From: CAJMNU01 sp905214855
GTDB lineage: Bacteria; Bacillota; Clostridia; Lachnospirales; Lachnospiraceae
Direction of reading: 5' to 3'
DNA length: 64,000 nucleotides
Assembly: GCA_937890595.1 (NCBI GenBank)
Contig: CALADM010000035.1
Span: forward strand, 1-64,000
Shown here piece after piece: positions 43,303 through 53,421 of the stretch; positions within the stretch are counted from its first letter, which is position 1, and each line of letters opens with the position of its first letter. The notes under the pieces were generated by a model, which ran no database searches, was not told the origin of the DNA, and worked only from the letters and a program-made list of their open reading frames with translations. The translations under genes and the position numbers were made by a program.

Positions 43303-45525
43303 CTAGGGCATATCAAAGAGGAACTGCACTTTAGATGACCACGGCTTATCCTTTGCCGCTTCCTCCAGTTCCTCCTTTATTTGTAACAGTATATCATAAT
43401 TTTTATGTTTCAAATATAAAATTTTCCTATAGATATCATTAATTTTATATACAGGAGCTTCCGCAGGTCCTACAATCTGTAGGTTCTTCCAATGATTTTG
43501 TCCATTTATCCACTCTTCCAGCCAACACACACACAGATTCAGCTCTTCTTCCTGCGGTGATGTTATAAGAAGTGTCATCAATGTACAAGATGGCGGATAG
43601 TTCAAAATCCTTCTGTATGCCATCTCCTTTTCATAAAATAATGCATAATTTTGAGTTGCAGCTGCCTGTATACTATAATGCTCTGGCTGGTATGTCTGAA
43701 TGATCACTTCTCCTTCTCCATTTCCTCGCCCAGCACGCCCTGCCGCCTGTGTCAGCAGATCAAATGTATACTCACTGCACCTGTAATCCGGCATATGCAG
43801 GGAAAGATCTGCTGCAAGAATCCCGACCAAAGTTACTTTTGGGAAATCATGTCCTTTTACAATCATTTGTGTCCCCACCAAGACATCTGCTCTTCCCTCA
43901 TAAAATGTGGACAAAATCTCCTCATGACCATGTTTTCCCGATGTAGTATCCATATCCATACGTAAAACTCTTGCCTGCGGAAAGATTTTTTTCACTGCTT
44001 CCTCTGCCTTTTGAGTTCCGCTCCCAAAACCAGCAAGATATCTTGAACCACAAGATGGACAGGTTTGCGGAACTGGCATCTGATATCCACAATAATGACA
44101 TTTCAACTCCCCATTTCTGTGATAGGTCAGAGAAACATCACAATGCGGGCATTTCAGGGCATCTCCACATGCACGGCAGGAAATAAAATTAGAATATCCT
44201 CTTCTGTTCATAAACAAGATGATCTGTTCTCCTCTTTCCAGCCTCTCTGTCATTTTCTGCTGCAAAATATAGCTGAACATGGAACGATTTCCCTGTCTCA
44301 GTTCTTCCCTCAAATCCACAATCTCTACTTTTGCCAGACGGCTTCCTTCTTTTGCTCTTTTTGTCAAAGTATACAGCTTATATTGTCCCTGCAATGCTTT
44401 TGTATATGCAGTCATAGAAGGTGTCGCAGATCCTAAGATCAAAGCTGCCTGATTCATTCTTGCCCATTCTGCTGCTGTCTCTCTTGCATGATAACGCGGA
44501 GAAACCTCGCTTTTATAAGCATTCTCATGCTCCTCATCCATAACAATAAGCCCAAGATCCGGAAACGGTGTAAACAGAGCAGATCTTGGACCAATCATGA
44601 TCTGGATCTCTCCTCTTTTTGCCCTCTCAAACTGATCATAACGCTCACCCGCTGACAATCTGGAATTGATAATAGAAACCTTGTCTCCAAATCTCTGATA
44701 AAAACGCATCACTGTCTGATATGTCAATGCAATTTCTGGGATCAAAACGATCACTTGTCGTTTTTTCTGCAAAACTCGTTCCATACACCCCATATAGACT
44801 TCTGTTTTTCCACTCCCAGTGATCCCGTGGATCAAACTCACCCGCAGATCTCCCTCCTGATATCTTTTCCAGAAATCTTCTACAATCGCATTTTGTTCCT
44901 CATTCAAGATTGGAATATTTTGCTTTATTTGTATCTTTTCAGATATCGGATTGCGGTATTCTTTCTTGACATCTAAACTAACCAGTCCCTTGTTTACCAA
45001 AGGTTCCCACACAGATGCCGATAAACCGAGCTGTTTTTTGGCATAGTCGCATGAAACTTCCCTATTTTGTAAAAATGCATCCAAAAGGCGTGTTCTTGCG
45101 GTATAATGCCGTTTCACTGCCTCATCCATGAGCATATTCAGTTCTTCCCTTGAGGCATTCCAGTAAAGTGTTCTTTTTTCTGCTTTTCTGACTTCTCTTT
45201 TTACTGGAAGGACAGTCCTAAGTGCCTGATTCATAGTAGAGCCATATCTCTCTTTCATCCACCAGGCAAGCGCAAGGAGCCGGGATTCAACAGAAATACT
45301 CCCTGTCACAATCCCGGCGATCTCTTTCATTTTTTCTACCGGATAGTCTGCCTCATTCCGGATACCGACTACATACCCCTTTCGGTTTTTATGTGCATTT
45401 CCAAAAGGAATCTCTACCTGCATCCCGATCTGCAGTATCTGTTCCAACTCTCTGGGAATCTTATATTGAAACAGCCTATCCAGATTCTCATGTGAAATAT
45501 CTATGATCACATCCGCAAATTTCAA
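43303..45525 (-). CDS. priA: Primosomal protein N' (replication restart helicase PriA)
   Basis: Rebuilds the replisome at stalled forks. The 740-residue protein has the N-terminal 3' DNA-binding domain (about 1-110), Walker A GITGSGKTEVY, DEEH, and the zinc-binding region with eight cysteines (CRACGDALKCPHC and CHYCGYQMPVPQTCPSC), then QAAGRAGRG. Length is typical. The ATG overlaps the stop of murF by 4 bases. In Bacillus it follows rpoZ and coaBC; here it has moved to behind murE-murF. Confidence 0.96.
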   Translation of the reverse strand: MKFADVIIDISHENLDRLFQYKIPRELEQILQIGMQVEIPFGNAHKNRKGYVVGIRNEADYPVEKMKEIAGIVTGSISVESRLLALAWWMKERYGSTMNQALRTVLPVKREVRKAEKRTLYWNASREELNMLMDEAVKRHYTARTRLLDAFLQNREVSCDYAKKQLGLSASVWEPLVNKGLVSLDVKKEYRNPISEKIQIKQNIPILNEEQNAIVEDFWKRYQEGDLRVSLIHGITGSGKTEVYMGCMERVLQKKRQVIVLIPEIALTYQTVMRFYQRFGDKVSIINSRLSAGERYDQFERAKRGEIQIMIGPRSALFTPFPDLGLIVMDEEHENAYKSEVSPRYHARETAAEWARMNQAALILGSATPSMTAYTKALQGQYKLYTLTKRAKEGSRLAKVEIVDLREELRQGNRSMFSYILQQKMTERLERGEQIILFMNRRGYSNFISCRACGDALKCPHCDVSLTYHRNGELKCHYCGYQMPVPQTCPSCGSRYLAGFGSGTQKAEEAVKKIFPQARVLRMDMDTTSGKHGHEEILSTFYEGRADVLVGTQMIVKGHDFPKVTLVGILAADLSLHMPDYRCSEYTFDLLTQAAGRAGRGNGEGEVIIQTYQPEHYSIQAAATQNYALFYEKEMAYRRILNYPPSCTLMTLLITSPQEEELNLCVCWLEEWINGQNHWKNLQIVGPAEAPVYKINDIYRKILYLKHKNYDILLQIKEELEEAAKDKPWSSKVQFLFDMP

Positions 45526-46907
45526 TCTTTCTCTTCCTCACCTTTATGTATCAAGTGTTTTGATATCTCAAACAGACGCATACTATTAGAACCTTTCAAA
45601 AGAATACTATCCCCTTCTTTCAAAAGTCCATCTAAAAATGCCATAATGTCTTTATTATCCATAAAAGAAACGACCTGTATGTTCTTTTCCGCATCCAAGA
45701 CACCTTTTGCGATCTGCTTTGCCATCTCTCCACATGTTACCACAAAATCTATATTTTGCTCTGCCGCAAAACGTCCGATCTCATAATGGTACTCTAAAGA
45801 ACGCTCTCCCAGTTCTTTCATATCTGCTAAAACAGCAATTTTTCTCTTTGCCTCCATAGAACTTAAAACAGAAATTGCTGCCTGCATAGAAACTGGACTT
45901 GCATTATAGGTATCATCTAAAATAGTGATCCCATTTACTTGGTATACCTTTTGTCTGTTCTGGAATCCGTCAAATACTTCGAGAGCCTTTGCTGCTTCCT
46001 GCATAGGAATGCCATTCTCTCTTGCAACAGCAAGCGCTGCCATTGCATTTCCCACATTATGTTCTCCCATGATCTGAAGACGGACTTCTGTTTTTTCTTC
46101 CCCATGTACGGCAAGAAAAACAGGATATCCATTCTCCAATCTTATATTTTCTGCCCGATAATCCGCCTGTTCTGCTCTGCCATAGTAGATTGTACGGATC
46201 CCGTCTCTGGCTTTTGTATGTGCCAGAAGATCATCATCCGCATTCAAAAACAAAATGCCTCCAGATTTCATACCATCCTGGATCGTCAGCTTTTCATGAT
46301 AGATATTTTCTCTTGACCCAAGCTGTTCAATGTGTGTGATACCAATATTGGTGATCACCGCCATATCTGGCTTTGCAATTTTTGCAATAACAGAAAGTTC
46401 TCCTGGTTCACTCATCCCAAGCTCTATCACAGCAATCTCTTCATCAGAAATTTCAGACAAAGTAAGCGGAACACCAACCTGACTATTACTATTTCCTGGT
46501 GTTTTGTATACTTTTTTCCCAGCAGAAAGTGCCATTGCGATCATCTCTCTTGTAGTTGTTTTTCCTACGCTCCCCGTAATTCCTACAACTGGGATAGAGA
46601 GACTGTCACGATATGCACATCCCAGACGCTGCAGTGCCTTTTTGGTATCATCAACCAAAATCCATGCGACTGATGGATCTTCTGGTTCTGTATGTTCACT
46701 GGTACACACAGCAACTGCCCCTGACTCGATCACCTGTTTCAAAAAACAATGTGCATCCACTTTTTCTCCGATCAAAGGCACAAACATTGTCTGTTCTGAA
46801 ATTTTTCTGGAATCTATGCTGATATGGCATACCGGACAATCTTTTCCTTTGCAAAGCAAGTTTCCTCCCATTGCTTGGGCTATCTTATCAACTGTCATAT
46901 CTTTCAT
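45522..46907 (-). CDS. murF: UDP-N-acetylmuramoyl-tripeptide--D-alanyl-D-alanine ligase
   Basis: Adds D-Ala-D-Ala to the UDP-MurNAc tripeptide, the last cytosolic step of the peptide stem. The 461-residue Mur ligase has the P-loop GITGSVGKTTTREM, central domain with IELGMSEPGE, and a C-terminal domain with DDTYNASPVSMQAA and DMKELGE. The first ATG overlaps the murE stop; a second ATG three codons in is possible. Translation coupling with murE is likely because no separate strong ribosome site is seen. Confidence 0.95.
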   Translation of the reverse strand: MKDMTVDKIAQAMGGNLLCKGKDCPVCHISIDSRKISEQTMFVPLIGEKVDAHCFLKQVIESGAVAVCTSEHTEPEDPSVAWILVDDTKKALQRLGCAYRDSLSIPVVGITGSVGKTTTREMIAMALSAGKKVYKTPGNSNSQVGVPLTLSEISDEEIAVIELGMSEPGELSVIAKIAKPDMAVITNIGITHIEQLGSRENIYHEKLTIQDGMKSGGILFLNADDDLLAHTKARDGIRTIYYGRAEQADYRAENIRLENGYPVFLAVHGEEKTEVRLQIMGEHNVGNAMAALAVARENGIPMQEAAKALEVFDGFQNRQKVYQVNGITILDDTYNASPVSMQAAISVLSSMEAKRKIAVLADMKELGERSLEYHYEIGRFAAEQNIDFVVTCGEMAKQIAKGVLDAEKNIQVVSFMDNKDIMAFLDGLLKEGDSILLKGSNSMRLFEISKHLIHKGEEEKD

Positions 46908-48382
46908 ATCTTTTTCATCTCCGTTACTGCTTCTAAAATCACACTGCGATCCAAGAAAGGATAGCGTACACCTTCAATTTCCTGATAATCTTCATGTCCC
47001 TTTCCGATCACTGCGATCATATCACCTGGCTGTGCATGGTGAATACTATAAAAAATAGCTTCTCTGCGGTCTGGGATCACCAGATATTCTCCCTCTGTTT
47101 TATGCAACCCGATTTTAATATCCTCTATAATATCTTCTACTTTTTCAAAACGAGAATTATCTGCTGTCACAATACTCAGATCTGCCATTCTTCCGCCAAT
47201 CTCACCCATAGAATATCGTCTGTCTTTTGCTCTGTTTCCTCCACATCCAAACACGCAGATCAAACGGTGTGGCTGATAACTTCGAAGTGTCTTTAACAAA
47301 CTTTCCATACTCACCGCATTATGGGCATAATCAACCAATACAGAAAATGTCTCACAAGAGTACACGATCTCCATACGACCATCTACTTTTACCGAGTAAA
47401 GTGCTTTCTGTATTTTTTCCTTTGGAAGATGTAATAACATTCCTACACTACATGCTGCCAAAGCATTTCCAGCATTAAATCTTCCCGGCATTCCTACTTT
47501 TAATGAAATCTCTTCCTTTCCAGACACATTAAATTCTAACCCGACAAACCCAGACTCTCGAATATATGCAATGTCTCCTGCCTTAAAATCTGCCTCTTCT
47601 TCCAATGCATAGGTATAACTGCGACAGGAAGCCTTCTCCATAATACGGTCTATATTCTCATCATCTGCATAGAACAGCCCTGTCTTACATCGTGTAAAAA
47701 GATCTGCCTTACATTGCAGATATTCCTCAAAATCTGCATGTTCATTTGGTCCAATATGATCTGGTGAAATGTTAGTAAAAACTGCCAGATCAAACAAAAT
47801 ACCATCGATCCTGTGCATTTTAACACCTTGTGATGACACTTCCATGACCATATATTCACATCCTGCGTCTACCATTTGGGCAAAATATTGCTGCAGTTCG
47901 TATGACTCTGGTGTTGTATTCTTTGTTGGATACAAGTGTTCTCCAATCGTTACTCCATTCGTTCCGATCATACCCACTTTTTTACCGGATTCCTCTAACA
48001 TCGCACGGATCATATGAGTTGTTGTAGTCTTTCCCTTTGTACCAGTCACTCCGATCGTAATCATTTTTTTTGAAGGATAGCCAAATCTTGCTGCTGAAAG
48101 AAGAGCAAGTGCATTTCGTCCGTTCTCTACAGATACCACTGTAACGTCTGTCGGAAATCCTTTTGGCATTTCCCATCCCTCTTCCACTACAAGTGCTTTA
48201 CAGCCTGCACGAAGTACATCTGAAATAAAATTATGAGAGTCCCTCAGACTTCCCTTCATACACACAAAAACCGTATCAGCTGCTGCTTTTCTGGAATCAT
48301 AGCAGACATCTTTTACCAAAATCTCTGTGCTTCCCTGCACAATCTTGCAGGGAAGCTCCATAAGCCAATCGCTTAAAAACAT
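46904..48382 (-). CDS. murE: UDP-N-acetylmuramoyl-L-alanyl-D-glutamate--diamino acid ligase
   Basis: Adds the third residue to the UDP-MurNAc stem peptide. The 492-residue ligase has the P-loop GVTGTKGKTTTTHMI (111-125), HxAHNP-type YAHNAVSM and the substrate loop DNSR (408-411). In meso-diaminopimelate enzymes this loop is DNPR, and lysine enzymes have no Arg; DNSR keeps the Arg, so mDAP is the likely substrate, with Pro changed to Ser. The ATG at 48382 has GGAGG 5 bases upstream. Second gene of a cell-wall pair with murF; 20 bases after fhs. Confidence 0.93.
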   Translation of the reverse strand: MFLSDWLMELPCKIVQGSTEILVKDVCYDSRKAAADTVFVCMKGSLRDSHNFISDVLRAGCKALVVEEGWEMPKGFPTDVTVVSVENGRNALALLSAARFGYPSKKMITIGVTGTKGKTTTTHMIRAMLEESGKKVGMIGTNGVTIGEHLYPTKNTTPESYELQQYFAQMVDAGCEYMVMEVSSQGVKMHRIDGILFDLAVFTNISPDHIGPNEHADFEEYLQCKADLFTRCKTGLFYADDENIDRIMEKASCRSYTYALEEEADFKAGDIAYIRESGFVGLEFNVSGKEEISLKVGMPGRFNAGNALAACSVGMLLHLPKEKIQKALYSVKVDGRMEIVYSCETFSVLVDYAHNAVSMESLLKTLRSYQPHRLICVFGCGGNRAKDRRYSMGEIGGRMADLSIVTADNSRFEKVEDIIEDIKIGLHKTEGEYLVIPDRREAIFYSIHHAQPGDMIAVIGKGHEDYQEIEGVRYPFLDRSVILEAVTEMKKI

Positions 48383-48402
48383 AGAAACCTCCAACATGTG
48401 AT

Positions 48403-50073
48403 TTAGAATAATCCTGTAATCACACCATTTTCATCAACATCAATATTATCTGCTGCCGGCTTTTTCGGAAGACCTGGCATTGTCATGATCGCTCCTGTCA
48501 AAACTACGACAAAGCCTGCCCCTGCACTGACATATGCATCTCTTACCTGAAGTGTAAATCCGGTTGGTCTTCCCAGTTTGGTCTGATCGTCAGAAAGGGA
48601 GTACTGATTCTTTGCCATGCAGACTGGAAGATTTGAAAATCCCATCTCCTCAATTTTAGCCAATGCCTTATTGGCTGTTGGAGCATATGCAACTCCATCC
48701 GCTCCGTAGATCTCTACAGCAATTTTAGCGATCTTTTCTTTGAGACTTAAGGAATCTTCGTACAATGGTTTGAAATTACTTTCCTTTGTCTCAAGAGTAG
48801 ATAATACTTTTTCAGCCAGAGCCATTCCGCCCTCTCCGCCTTTTGCCCATACTTCTGACAATGCAAATTCACAACCTCTTTCCTCGCAAAAGTTCTTAAT
48901 AAATTCATATTCTGCTTCTGTGTCAGATGTGAAAGAATTCAAGGTCACAACAACTGGAACCTGATACTTCTGAAGGTTTTCAATGTGTTTTTCCAGATTG
49001 ACGATTCCCTTCTTTAACGCTTCCAGATTCTCTTCTCCAAGCTCTGTCTTTGGCACACCGCCATTATATTTGAGGGCACGCACGGTTGCAACCAAAACAA
49101 CAGCATCTGGTTTCAAATCTGCTTTACGGCATTTGATATCAAAGAACTTCTCTGCTCCAAGATCTGCTCCAAATCCTGCTTCTGTCACTACAATATCAGC
49201 CAGTTTTAAAGCTGTCTTTGTAGCACGTACACTGTTACATCCATGTGCAATATTTGCAAAAGGTCCTCCATGAACCAATGCACCTGTATGTTCCAGAGTC
49301 TGGATAAGATTTGGTTTAAGAGCATCTTTTAATAATGCTGCCATTGCACCTACTGCATGAAGATCAGATGCTGTCACTGGTTCTCCGGCAAAATTATATG
49401 CCACAATAATCCGACCAAGACGTTCTTTCAGATCCTGCATGTCGTTTGCCAGACAAAGAATCGCCATAATTTCAGATGCAACTGTGATAACAAAATGGTC
49501 TTCTCTCACCACTCCATCCGCTTTTGCACCCAAGCCCACTACTACATTACGGAGGACACGGTCATTCATGTCTACACAGCGTTTCCAAAGGATCTGTCTT
49601 GTGTCAATTCCAAGTGCATTTCCCTGCTGAATATGATTATCCAACATAGCAGCCAGCAGGTTATTTGCAGAAGTGATCGCATGAAAATCTCCAGTAAAAT
49701 GCAGATTCAGATCTTCCATCGGAACAACCTGAGCATATCCACCGCCAGCAGCACCTCCCTTAATTCCAAAACATGGTCCAAGGGATGGCTCTCTCAATGC
49801 GATCAGAGCTTTTTTACCCATTTTTGCAAATGCCTCGCCAAGACCTACCGTTGTCGTTGTCTTTCCTTCCCCTGCCGGAGTCGGATTGATCGCTGTTACC
49901 AGTACTAATTTTCCATCCTGACGGTCTTTTACCTGATCCCAGAGTTCGTCTGTCAATTTTGCTTTGTACTTTCCATAGAATTCCAAATCATCCTCTGTAA
50001 TTCCATACTGTGCTGCTACCTCACGGATATGCAGCATTTTTGCTTCCTGTGCAATTTGAATATCAGTCTTCAT
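48403..50073 (-). CDS. fhs: Formate--tetrahydrofolate ligase
   Basis: Makes 10-formyl-THF from formate, THF and ATP, supplying purine synthesis, fMet-tRNA and the methyl branch of acetogenic metabolism. The 556-residue protein has the P-loop TPAGEGKTTTTVGL (about 64-77), GGAAGGGYAQVVPMED and LNLHFTGDFHAIT. Its length fits the monofunctional enzyme. AGGAGG precedes the ATG. Its place between ftsK and murE is unusual; no other one-carbon genes are near. Confidence 0.96.
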   Translation of the reverse strand: MKTDIQIAQEAKMLHIREVAAQYGITEDDLEFYGKYKAKLTDELWDQVKDRQDGKLVLVTAINPTPAGEGKTTTTVGLGEAFAKMGKKALIALREPSLGPCFGIKGGAAGGGYAQVVPMEDLNLHFTGDFHAITSANNLLAAMLDNHIQQGNALGIDTRQILWKRCVDMNDRVLRNVVVGLGAKADGVVREDHFVITVASEIMAILCLANDMQDLKERLGRIIVAYNFAGEPVTASDLHAVGAMAALLKDALKPNLIQTLEHTGALVHGGPFANIAHGCNSVRATKTALKLADIVVTEAGFGADLGAEKFFDIKCRKADLKPDAVVLVATVRALKYNGGVPKTELGEENLEALKKGIVNLEKHIENLQKYQVPVVVTLNSFTSDTEAEYEFIKNFCEERGCEFALSEVWAKGGEGGMALAEKVLSTLETKESNFKPLYEDSLSLKEKIAKIAVEIYGADGVAYAPTANKALAKIEEMGFSNLPVCMAKNQYSLSDDQTKLGRPTGFTLQVRDAYVSAGAGFVVVLTGAIMTMPGLPKKPAADNIDVDENGVITGLF

Positions 50074-50135
50074 ACATTTTTCCTCCTAGGTCTTATAATC
50101 TATCTATGATTTGCATTGCATTTCATTTACATAAT

Positions 50136-53100
50136 CTACACAATATCCTGAAACTCTTCCAAAGTCATAAGTACTTTTCTTGGTTTTGTTCCTTCCTCTT
50201 CTCCAACAACCCCCGCATCAGCCAACTGATCCATAATACGGGCTGCACGGTTGAATCCAATCTTAAATACCCTCTGCAACATACCAATAGATGCTTTTTC
50301 TTTTTCAATGATCAGTTTTCCTGCCTGTTCAAAATATGCATCGCGCTCTCCTGAAGCATCAGACATTCCCCCATCCATACCATTTCCTGCCATTTTTGCC
50401 TCAATCTCTTCACTATACTCTGCACATATACCCTGTTCTGTCAAGAAGTCCACCACAGCTGTCACTTCACTGTCTGATACAAATGCACCTTGTACACGGA
50501 TTGGTTTTGGAATTCCGGATGGATAAAACAGCATATCACCCTTTCCAAGCAATTTTTCTGCACCATTCATATCGATAATAGTACGGGAGTCCACACCAGA
50601 AGAAACTGCAAACGCAATACGGGACGGCACATTTGCCTTGATCAAACCTGTAATAACATTAACAGAAGGTCTCTGTGTTGCGATCACCAGATGAATTCCC
50701 GCTGCACGGGCAAGCTGTGCCAGACGACAGATAGAATCTTCTACTTCCCCTGGAGCAACCATCATCAAATCTGCAAGCTCGTCCACGATAATAACAATCT
50801 GCGGAAGTTTTTTAGGTTTATTCTCATCTTCAATATCCCGCAATGCCTCAATTTTCGCATTGTATCCCTTTAAATCCCTCACATTGTAATCTGCAAATTT
50901 CTTATAACGGTCTGTCATTTCAGCAACAGCCCAGTTCAATGCTGCACTTGCTTTTTTAGGGTCTGTTACCACTGGGATCAAAAGATGTGGGATTCCATTG
51001 TACACACTCAATTCCACGACTTTAGGATCTACCATGATCAACTTTACATCTTCTGGAGAAGATTTATAAAGGATACTCATGATCAGTGTATTGATACATA
51101 CAGACTTACCAGATCCAGTTGCACCAGCGATCAGAAGATGCGGCATCTTCGCAATATCTGTCACAACTGTCTTTCCTCCGATGTCTTTTCCAACGGCAAA
51201 AGCAAGTCTGGATGGATGTTTCTTGAATTCTTCTGAATCCAAAATATCCCGCAACCGTACAATACTGTTTTCTTTATTTGGTACTTCGATTCCAACTGCC
51301 GCTTTTCCAGGGATCGGCGCTTCAATACGGATATCTGCTGCCGCAAGATTTAATTTAATATCATCCTGCAATGAAACAATCCGACTAACTTTCACTCCTT
51401 GTTCTGGATGAAGCTCATAACGGGTTACTGCAGGACCACAGCTGATATCTGTCACTGTAACACCTACACCGAAATTTTGTAAGGTCTGCTGTAATTTGAT
51501 AGCAGTCTCTTTATATTCTTTTTCTGAAAAAGCTCCCGGCTTAAAAGATCCCTTAGTCAACAGATCGGTAGGAGGAAAAATATACTCTCTCTTTGCTTTT
51601 TCCTCCTGCTCTTTAATCTGTTCTACCAAAGTCGGTCCCGGTCGAGATGCTACTTCAAATTCATCTTTTCTTGGAAGATACTCTTTTTTCCCATCTTCTG
51701 TTCTGGAATATCCCGGCTCAAAATCAGACCCTTTTGCTGTCTGTATCAGACTTTCCCCATATCCTCTTGACTGGATCTTTTGTCGGTCTGGGATCTTAGG
51801 TGCTGTGTTAATTCCAGTAACTGCCACAGCTTTCTTTTCTTCCAATTTCTTTTGCAGCAAGCTAGTCTCTGCCTCAATGATCTTTCCTGCGGCTGTCACA
51901 ACTGTTTTGGTTTCCTCTGGAACAAAGACTTCCTCTTTTTCTTTTGCTTTATAAAACTCTTCATCTGGTCTCTGATCCAACACTCCCATATCTCTATATG
52001 TATCCGCCCAAAGTTTGGAATTTTCTTCTTGTCTCTTCTCATAAGACGCTTGGTGAAGATCATCTCTTGTAGATCTCTTTAGCATCTGAGTTTCTGGAAC
52101 TTGCAGTGGTATATCTTCTTCCTTATACAGAGACTGCGGCAAATGTTCTTTTTCTTCCTCCTGCATCGCAAGGATCCGTTTCACATCTCCCTCATCATAT
52201 TCATCCACAGATGCTGTTCTTGGCATATGGATCCGACCTGTGAATTGGTCTGCCGAATGCTGCTGTTCTTTCTCTCTTTCCATTCTAACAGATGAAAAAT
52301 CAGAAATATTAAGGACTTGACTTTCTGACTGTTTTTTCAATCTTGCACTGATCGCTTCTCGCTCTACTGCATCAAAATCAATGTCTTTTTTCTGTCTGCT
52401 TTCAGGCTTATCTTCTGTCTTTTCCTGTTCTTTCTGCCCTTCTTCAAAAGAAATGATGCTTTTCTCTTTTTGTTCCTCACATTTCTCCTTATCCAACTTC
52501 TGTTGTTTTGATGCCTGTATTTCCAAAACCTCTTCTCTATGCACAGAAGGTTCTGCTGCTCCCACAGGAAATGAAAAAGCTGGAACAGAAGAACTAGAAG
52601 GAGAAATAGCGGGGTTGGATCTGCTATTTTTCACAAGAGGGATCGTATTGAGCTTTGTGGAACTAAGATCCACACCAGAAACCGTTTGTTCCTCCCGTAT
52701 TCTCTTTTTTTCTGTCCGTTGCTGTTCATATTCTTCTAAACGCCTGTCTACATCATGTTTTGCATATTGATAAGCAAGGGAACTGTTTCTTTTAATAAAA
52801 TTCACAAAAGAACGTTCTGTAATAAACACCATTCCTATGATAAACAAAACCAAAAGAAGCAAGTATGTCCCAAGTGTACCCAACATATTTCCAAACGCAA
52901 CAGCAAGGAGACCACCAAGCAAACCTCCCCCACTTCCTTTTTCTCCGGATATCAAGTAATACTGGATGATTTTTTGTCCTTCTAGCCATCCTCCGCCAAA
53001 TACCATCTGGGAGAGACCACAAACTGCCAAAAAACAGAATGTACATCCGATCATCTTTAATACAGCACGTATATTACCTCTATTAGAAATATAAAAGCAA

Positions 53101-53393
53101 ACTCCCAATGCTAAAAACACAGGGAACAGATATCCGATCATCCCAAACATCCCAAGCTGAAGCTGACGAAAGAAATTTCCCACTACTCCACAGATTTTAA
53201 AATTGCTGCAAAACAAAAACACTGCGACAGCAAATGTGGATATCATAATCACCTCAGCACGGAAAAATGAAGTATCTGCCTGTGTCCCAGTGTCTTTTCT
53301 TTCGTATTGGGAAGTCTTCCCTCTGGAAGTACTTCTTCTTGTATTTTCTGCAGCAGACGTGTTACTGCTCTGTTTCTTTCTTGTTTCTGCCAC
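50136..53393 (-). CDS. ftsK: DNA translocase FtsK/SpoIIIE
   Basis: Pumps DNA across the closing septum in division and sporulation. The 1085-residue protein has an N-terminal membrane domain with four helices (about 45-205), a long charged linker (about 206-610) full of Glu, Lys and Gln, and the motor with Walker A AGATGSGKS (about residue 755), VDELADLMM and QRPSVNVITG. The C-terminal gamma winged helix (last 65 residues) has SIGMLQRVFKIGFNRAARIM and reads polar DNA signals. The start is GTG with AAGGGGG 9 bases before it. Follows tepA by 28 bases as in Bacillus. Confidence 0.94.
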   Translation of the reverse strand: MAETRKKQSSNTSAAENTRRSTSRGKTSQYERKDTGTQADTSFFRAEVIMISTFAVAVFLFCSNFKICGVVGNFFRQLQLGMFGMIGYLFPVFLALGVCFYISNRGNIRAVLKMIGCTFCFLAVCGLSQMVFGGGWLEGQKIIQYYLISGEKGSGGGLLGGLLAVAFGNMLGTLGTYLLLLVLFIIGMVFITERSFVNFIKRNSSLAYQYAKHDVDRRLEEYEQQRTEKKRIREEQTVSGVDLSSTKLNTIPLVKNSRSNPAISPSSSSVPAFSFPVGAAEPSVHREEVLEIQASKQQKLDKEKCEEQKEKSIISFEEGQKEQEKTEDKPESRQKKDIDFDAVEREAISARLKKQSESQVLNISDFSSVRMEREKEQQHSADQFTGRIHMPRTASVDEYDEGDVKRILAMQEEEKEHLPQSLYKEEDIPLQVPETQMLKRSTRDDLHQASYEKRQEENSKLWADTYRDMGVLDQRPDEEFYKAKEKEEVFVPEETKTVVTAAGKIIEAETSLLQKKLEEKKAVAVTGINTAPKIPDRQKIQSRGYGESLIQTAKGSDFEPGYSRTEDGKKEYLPRKDEFEVASRPGPTLVEQIKEQEEKAKREYIFPPTDLLTKGSFKPGAFSEKEYKETAIKLQQTLQNFGVGVTVTDISCGPAVTRYELHPEQGVKVSRIVSLQDDIKLNLAAADIRIEAPIPGKAAVGIEVPNKENSIVRLRDILDSEEFKKHPSRLAFAVGKDIGGKTVVTDIAKMPHLLIAGATGSGKSVCINTLIMSILYKSSPEDVKLIMVDPKVVELSVYNGIPHLLIPVVTDPKKASAALNWAVAEMTDRYKKFADYNVRDLKGYNAKIEALRDIEDENKPKKLPQIVIIVDELADLMMVAPGEVEDSICRLAQLARAAGIHLVIATQRPSVNVITGLIKANVPSRIAFAVSSGVDSRTIIDMNGAEKLLGKGDMLFYPSGIPKPIRVQGAFVSDSEVTAVVDFLTEQGICAEYSEEIEAKMAGNGMDGGMSDASGERDAYFEQAGKLIIEKEKASIGMLQRVFKIGFNRAARIMDQLADAGVVGEEEGTKPRKVLMTLEEFQDIV

Positions 53394-53421
53394 GTATTAC
53401 AGCCCCCTTGCATAAAATCAC

